Below the pieces are notes generated by a model. That model saw only the letters and a program-made list of their open reading frames with translations, searched no databases and had not been told where the DNA came from. The translations under genes and the position numbers were made by a program. Shown piece after piece: positions 5,546 to 8,764 of a DNA stretch of 8,764 nt. Each line of letters opens with the position of its first letter. The first letter of the stretch is position 1. The DNA is from Candidatus Methanoperedentaceae archaeon. Its GTDB lineage: Archaea > Halobacteriota > Methanosarcinia > Methanosarcinales > Methanoperedenaceae. The stretch spans positions 1 through 8,764 of the forward strand of contig DAHXMQ010000126.1 in the NCBI GenBank assembly GCA_027371625.1, written 5' to 3'.

Positions 5546-5974
5546 ATGAGAATTTTCTTTGCGGGCTCGATAAGAAGCGGGCGAAATCTTTTGCCTCTAT
5601 ATAAACAGATAATCCAGCTGCTGAAAAGGATGGGGCACACCATTGTGAGCGAGCATGTGGCTTCTGCGAAGCTTGAGGAGGCAGAAGCAAGGCTTACAGA
5701 GGAAGAGATTTTCAGAAGCGACATAAATTTCATAGACGAATGCGACTGCCTTGTTGCTGAGGTCACAATGCCATCCACTGGCGTGGGATATGAAATATGC
5801 CATGCGGTGTCGAACGGGAAACGCGTGCTCTGCTTGTATAAAGAGGGCACGAACGTCTCGGCAATGGTGCTGGGGAATAGAGGCGTAATTTCAGTCCCGT
5901 ATGTGGACATGGAAGGATTGGAGAAGAGACTTGCTTTATATTTCAAAAATCAAACAGAGAACTCTGGGATTTGA
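5546..5974 (+). CDS. DNPH1-like 2'-deoxynucleoside 5'-monophosphate N-hydrolase
   Basis: This 142-residue protein belongs to the nucleoside 2-deoxyribosyltransferase fold. In the DNPH1/Rcl branch the enzyme splits the N-glycosidic bond of deoxynucleoside monophosphates, releasing base and deoxyribose 5-phosphate, and so cleans up abnormal nucleotides. Key parts are FAGSIRSGR (residues 5-13), SEHVAS (35-40), the acidic D59, AEVTMPSTGVGYE with the expected catalytic glutamate E83, and NVSAMVLGN (103-111), where S105 matches the phosphate-contacting serine of Rcl. That serine favours a monophosphate substrate over a free nucleoside. ATG 5546 (MRIFFAGS) is preferred to ATG 5525, which adds seven residues not seen in the family and would begin at the promoter. 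The 3' end overlaps rfcL by 32 bases tail to tail. Confidence 0.85.
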   Translation: MRIFFAGSIRSGRNLLPLYKQIIQLLKRMGHTIVSEHVASAKLEEAEARLTEEEIFRSDINFIDECDCLVAEVTMPSTGVGYEICHAVSNGKRVLCLYKEGTNVSAMVLGNRGVISVPYVDMEGLEKRLALYFKNQTENSGI

Positions 5975-7349
5975 CCTCTTTTTTCTCCTCTTTCTCAACC
6001 TTAACTTCAGGCTCTTTCTCTTTAGCTTCCATTCGCCTGCCAAACCCCCCGAACAGCTCAACCTCGTGCTGAACCTCAGCTTCCCGGAGCGCCTGCGTCT
6101 CATCATATATCTTCTTAATATTCTTTGTCACCGACTTTGACTCAAGAAGAAATGCTATTTCCTCCTGTTCAAGTGAAAGCAATGCAGCAACATAAGGCGC
6201 ACATTCCTCGTCCTTTAACATCATCCTGAAAAAAGGCAATAACTGCGAGCGGGCAAAACTTGTGGAAACATGGCAATGCGACCCGATTTTTGTACATGTG
6301 GAATCCCGCACCTGCCTTAGACCTCTTGTTTGACCGAGTTTTCGCCAAAGAGAAGGAGGCTGGTACTTCACAAAACCTGTATAACGATGAGACCGCGCGA
6401 CAACCATGCCTGAGGTCATGAGCACGCTGGCATATCTCCACATGTTGTAATTCTGTCTTCGGCTGACCCTGCCGAGGAATAATGAAGCCCTCGAAAGGTA
6501 GCGATACCCTTCTTCGAGGTCAACCGTACTTGTATATTGAAGCGGTAGATTTTCATCCACCCACTGTATGAAATCCTCGGGATTCTCATCAAGATTAAAA
6601 GTGGCACTGTGAGCTTCAATGATATTTCCACCTTTAAAAATTTTTACAAGTACTTTGAAGATGCTCTCTTTACTATCCCGCTCACCTGTGATTATATCCG
6701 CAAGTTCAATTCCTGTTTTTCCCTGCGCAATTGCCTGAAGGTCGTTTATGGCGCTTCGCAGGTCGCCGTTTGCATTCTCTGTAATCTTCTCAATCACCCC
6801 GAGCCCGCATTTTATGCCTTCAGCTTCCACGATTCTCTTGAGAGCAGGAACCATGGAGCGCGACATCACAGCTTTTAACTCAATTGGCTTGCAGGTGCCT
6901 CGCAGACCTGCTGACATGTCGTAGAGTTCGTTTGCAATAAGGATTATGGGCTGGGTTGTCTTTTTTATCAGCTCGAGTATTGCTTTCTCGCCTCCCCTGT
7001 CAGCCGTTCCGTGGATATTATCAGCCTCGTCCATTATCACAAGCCTTTTCATGCCGCTGAACGTGCCCATCTGTGAACCTGAGCCTGCAACCTTTTCGAT
7101 TATATCGGCAGTGCGCTGGTCGCTGGCGTTCATCTCCACCACCTCCCATCCCATATCGTGCGCCAGGGCATGCGCAGCCGTCGTCTTGCCTATCCCTGCC
7201 CTCCCGTAAAGCACAACAGCCCTTGCCTCAGGTGTGCCCTGCATCCATGCCTGTGCCCAGTTTTTAAGCTCTGACAGCGCCTTATTGTGACCAACAATCT
7301 CAGAAAGTGTCTGCGGGCGGTATTTTTCAGTCCAGTCAAGTTGTTTCAT
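5943..7349 (-). CDS. rfcL: Replication factor C large subunit
   Basis: This 468-residue protein is the large subunit of the archaeal clamp loader, which with RfcS opens and loads PCNA on primed DNA. It has WTEKYRP at the N-terminus, Walker A GRAGIGKTT (residues 49-57), Walker B LVIMDEAD (103-110), a sensor 1 region ILIANELYD (136-144), sensor 2 GDLRSAINDL (195-204), and the conserved collar segment PPSLWRKLGQTRGLRQVRDS (331-350). A lysine/glutamate linker (about 441-461) leads to QSSLFDF at the very end, the PCNA-interacting peptide. Length and order are normal for the family and nothing is missing. ATG 7349 (MKQLDWTEKYRP) is chosen over ATG 7355 and a further in-frame start at 7394, because the family begins just before WTEKYRP. 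It lies 60 bases downstream of the truncated VapC gene, on the same strand. Confidence 0.96.
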   Translation of the reverse strand: MKQLDWTEKYRPQTLSEIVGHNKALSELKNWAQAWMQGTPEARAVVLYGRAGIGKTTAAHALAHDMGWEVVEMNASDQRTADIIEKVAGSGSQMGTFSGMKRLVIMDEADNIHGTADRGGEKAILELIKKTTQPIILIANELYDMSAGLRGTCKPIELKAVMSRSMVPALKRIVEAEGIKCGLGVIEKITENANGDLRSAINDLQAIAQGKTGIELADIITGERDSKESIFKVLVKIFKGGNIIEAHSATFNLDENPEDFIQWVDENLPLQYTSTVDLEEGYRYLSRASLFLGRVSRRQNYNMWRYASVLMTSGMVVARSHRYTGFVKYQPPSLWRKLGQTRGLRQVRDSTCTKIGSHCHVSTSFARSQLLPFFRMMLKDEECAPYVAALLSLEQEEIAFLLESKSVTKNIKKIYDETQALREAEVQHEVELFGGFGRRMEAKEKEPEVKVEKEEKKEVKSQSSLFDF

Positions 7350-7409
7350 TACCATTACTGTATCACTTAACTTGACTTTGTTACATTGATACATAAGTCA
7401 TTCGCAAAT

Positions 7410-7658
7410 CTATAAAATATCAATCTTCGCGGAAAGTGCTGCATCATCCTTCGTGAAATCCACAACATCGATCAGTTTCACTTTATCGATTTTTTTATTA
7501 TCCGCATATTTATACAGACCAAACAGTATTTCATGAAGATTTAAGGATGAAAGGCAGATATCCTCTCCTGCATCCTCTATCCTCCTCAATGCCTCTTCTC
7601 CTTTTTCCGAGTTCTTGTCAAGGATTTCGATAAGGACATCGGTATCGATAAGAATCAA
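7410..7658 (-). CDS. vapC: VapC-like PIN-domain toxin, C-terminally truncated
   Basis: VapC toxins are PIN-domain ribonucleases, usually about 125-140 residues, held inactive by VapB. This one has only 82. The N-terminal strand MILIDTDVLIEIL carries the first acidic residue (D5), and SSLNLHEILFGLY carries the second (E43). The frame ends at TAG 7412-7410 just after DDAALSAKIDIL, before the region that supplies the other acidic residues. No continuation is seen in other frames before rfcL, so the last third is deleted and nuclease activity is unlikely. It starts with TTG at 7658, overlapping the VapB stop as TTGA, with GGGAG at 7671-7667 eight bases upstream, a good ribosome site. If the TAG were read through, only ATT TGC GAA would follow before a TGA. 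Confidence 0.75.
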   Translation of the reverse strand: MILIDTDVLIEILDKNSEKGEEALRRIEDAGEDICLSSLNLHEILFGLYKYADNKKIDKVKLIDVVDFTKDDAALSAKIDIL

Positions 7659-7870
7659 TATCTTGTCTCCCTTTTCTTCACTGATAACTCCCTCAAAAGA
7701 GCTTCTTTGTCCTTGAACACAACGGAACCCCGCAATTCCCTGAGTTTATCAACGTTGCTTCTTGATTTTACAAGTCGTTCAAAAAAATTGCTGAAGCTCT
7801 CATTTGTTCCTTTTAGGGAGAGGAGCATTTTGTAAACATCTTGTTTTATTGTTATTGTCTTGGTAGCCAT
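7655..7870 (-). CDS. vapB: VapB-like antitoxin
   Basis: This 71-residue protein resembles archaeal VapB antitoxins of the DUF217 type: MATKTITIKQDVYKMLLSLK, a short ribbon-helix segment for DNA binding, followed by SFSNFFERLV (residues 25-34) and a charged helix that would wrap the toxin. It overlaps the VapC start by four bases, the usual antitoxin-toxin arrangement, and the pair should be co-transcribed and self-repressed. The ATG at 7870 lies about 26 bases after a TATA-like box, predicting a leaderless transcript. The antitoxin appears complete although its partner is truncated; it could still act on the operator or on related toxins elsewhere. Confidence 0.8.
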   Translation of the reverse strand: MATKTITIKQDVYKMLLSLKGTNESFSNFFERLVKSRSNVDKLRELRGSVVFKDKEALLRELSVKKRETRY

Positions 7871-7882
7871 TTGAACAACATA

Positions 7883-7900
7883 GTTTAAACATATATTTAA
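7883..7900 (-). promoter_or_regulatory. vapBC promoter with palindrome
   Basis: ATTAAATATAT on the minus strand (around 7890-7901) is a TATA-like box about 26 bases before ATG 7870. Next to it the palindrome GTTTAAAC (7883-7890) sits between the box and the start, a likely place for VapB to bind. The operator role is inference from position. Confidence 0.4.
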
Positions 7901-7979
7901 TATTGCCGACAAAGTTTGATTAGGAATCGAAAGAAATGACAGCCATTGTGCTGCAACGCTGGCAAATATATTATTGTAT

Positions 7980-7988
7980 TCTTTATAT
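7980..7988 (+). promoter_or_regulatory. TATA-like box before the second antitoxin remnant
   Basis: TCTTTATAT lies just upstream of the imperfect dyad at 7995-8021 and would start a transcript near 8009 running into the remnant at 8052. Confidence 0.35.
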
Positions 7989-7994
7989 ACGAAA

Positions 7995-8021
7995 ATGATA
8001 AACAAGCACTTGTCTTATCAT
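7995..8021 (+). repeat. Imperfect inverted repeat, candidate operator
   Basis: ATGATAAACAAG (7995-8006) and CTTGTCTTATCAT (8009-8021) are inverted copies separated by CA, with one extra base in the right arm. The dyad lies between a TATA-like box and the truncated antitoxin gene, where a ribbon-helix-helix antitoxin would bind. It could also form a hairpin in the leader RNA. Confidence 0.6.
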
Positions 8022-8051
8022 GCGGAAAATGACGTGCAGAGCGGAAGAAAT

Positions 8052-8159
8052 ATGAGCAAAAATAGAAGTTCCATATCAAAAGCACAGAGCTACAAAGAAA
8101 TAGGCGAGTACTGGGACAAACACGACATCGCTTGTGCTGGTAGTTTCCCAGATGTGTAA
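8052..8159 (+). pseudogene. Truncated CopG/BrnA-like antitoxin remnant
   Basis: The 35-residue frame begins MSKNRSSISKAQSYKEIGEYWDKHDI, which resembles the N-terminus of a widespread small antitoxin family (SISKAxSYEEIGEFWDTHD type). Members are roughly 80-100 residues long and carry the ribbon-helix-helix DNA-binding part in the second half. After HDI the frame changes to unrelated residues (ACAGSFPDV) and stops, and the other two frames do not continue the family sequence. The DNA-binding half and any partner toxin are absent, so it looks like the stub of an old toxin-antitoxin insertion. Only a weak GGA lies before the ATG. Confidence 0.6.
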
Positions 8160-8180
8160 GCTGTGACATAACCATTAAAG

Positions 8181-8188
8181 TTTTATAC
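8181..8188 (+). promoter_or_regulatory. TATA-like box for the DUF6159-type gene
   Basis: TTTTATAC lies 28 bases before ATG 8217 and predicts a leader of fewer than ten bases. Confidence 0.45.
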
Positions 8189-8216
8189 GGGCTGAACGCT
8201 CTAAGAGTCGGGATTT

Positions 8217-8764
8217 ATGTTTGAAAATTTCACAAGAAGCTTTCAATTGGTAAAGGAAAGTTTTGAGGTTCTAAAAAAAGATAAAGAGATTATGCTGTTC
8301 CCCGTAATCTCAGCAATCGTGACAGTTCTGCTGTTGATATCGTTTATAGTTCCCATTTTTTTCTATAACACCGGAATAGATAATTTCGGTTATGTGCTGT
8401 TATTCATTTATTACATTTTAAGCTATTTTATAGTCATATTCTTCAATACCGGATTGATAACCTGCGCACATATAAGATTGAACGGCAAAGACCCGACCTT
8501 CATGGATGGCTTTAATAACGCAAAGAAACACATCGGAAAGATATTCGTATGGGCTTTGATATCGGCTACTATCGGGCTTATTTTGAGAATAATAGCGGAC
8601 AGGTCAAGCTGGGTGGGTAAGATCGTTGTTGCTATTATCGGCATGGCGTGGAGCCTGATAACCTTTTTTGTAATTCCAGTAATGGTTTTCGAGAACATAA
8701 GCGTGTTTGAATCAATCAAAAGGTCGGGGTATTTATTCAAGAAAACCTGGGGTGAGAATGTGAT
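8217..8764 (+). CDS. DUF6159-type integral membrane protein, N-terminal part
   Basis: The first 182 codons are present and the gene runs off the window. The sequence begins MFENFTRSFQLVKESFEVLKKDKEIMLFPVISAI, the start typical of DUF6159 proteins, and has four membrane helices at about residues 27-49, 58-80, 109-127 and 134-157. Conserved-looking loops are IRLNGKDPTFMDGFNNAKKH (86-105) and the charged segment FESIKRSGYLFKKTWGEN (164-181) after the fourth helix. The family has no established function. Members occur singly in bacteria and archaea and may organise membranes or act as transporters, but that is a guess. It is transcribed away from the toxin-antitoxin remnants and probably has its own promoter. 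Confidence 0.82.
   Translation, partial: MFENFTRSFQLVKESFEVLKKDKEIMLFPVISAIVTVLLLISFIVPIFFYNTGIDNFGYVLLFIYYILSYFIVIFFNTGLITCAHIRLNGKDPTFMDGFNNAKKHIGKIFVWALISATIGLILRIIADRSSWVGKIVVAIIGMAWSLITFFVIPVMVFENISVFESIKRSGYLFKKTWGENV

Noticed and set aside
7923..7965. Possible small RNA or hairpin from CAGC and GCTG segments
   Set aside because: The arms are only four to five bases long with a long loop, so no stable structure can be claimed.
1..8764. CRISPR arrays, tRNA genes and insertion-sequence ends
   Set aside because: No regularly spaced repeats, no cloverleaf-like sequence and no transposase or terminal inverted repeats were found on either strand by reading.

Overview
The window reads as chromosomal DNA of a euryarchaeon, most likely of the Methanosarcinales / ANME-2 type. 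The evidence is an archaeal clamp-loader large subunit (RfcL) with a C-terminal PCNA-binding peptide, an archaeal TrmI tRNA methyltransferase, a membrane-anchored winged-helix protein of an archaeal type, a RAD55/KaiC-like protein, AGA/AGG-rich arginine codons in the core genes, and TATA-like boxes about 25 bases upstream of start codons with short or absent leaders. Lineage below class is inference from protein style only.

Layout. Positions 1-359 (minus) hold the first 119 codons of an aminotransferase resembling LL-diaminopimelate aminotransferase. Positions 521-2015 (plus) hold a compact type II restriction-modification pair: a beta-class DNA methyltransferase and, overlapping it by 17 bases, a restriction endonuclease closely resembling BstYI (RGATCY) of the BglII family. 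Positions 2073-2429 (minus) encode an acidic-tailed protein of unknown function, divergent from trmI (2483-3223, plus). Next come a RAD55/KaiC-like protein with a damaged Walker A motif (3399-4076) and a membrane-spanning winged-helix protein (4138-5088), both plus strand. Convergent to these lie a remnant of a phosphoribosyltransferase (5078-5203, minus) and a small DUF3303-like gene with an in-frame TAG at codon 9 (5231-5494, minus). A DNPH1-like nucleotide hydrolase (5546-5974, plus) overlaps tail to tail with rfcL (5943-7349, minus). Positions 7410-8159 are a decayed toxin-antitoxin zone: a VapB-like antitoxin, a C-terminally truncated VapC-like PIN toxin, and a truncated antitoxin of a second family. 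The window ends inside a DUF6159-type membrane protein (8217 onward, plus).

How it fits together. Housekeeping genes (amino acid synthesis, tRNA modification, replication clamp loading, nucleotide sanitation) are interleaved with mobile defence and addiction cassettes. The restriction-modification pair looks recently acquired. It uses CGN arginine codons where the neighbours use AGA/AGG, and it holds 7 of the 13 GATC tetramers in the window although it is only 17% of the length. The rest of the window is strongly short of GATC. The toxin-antitoxin and phosphoribosyltransferase remnants record older insertions that are being lost.

I did not find an obviously new multi-gene system. The most interesting points are the BstYI-like enzyme with a change at a specificity position, the GATC contrast, and the TAG codon, which raises the question of pyrrolysine or amber read-through. 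No gene-free stretch exceeds 300 bases; the longest are 360-520, 3224-3398 and 7871-8051, and they hold promoters, AT-rich DNA and one dyad. No tRNA, rRNA, CRISPR array or intact insertion sequence was seen.
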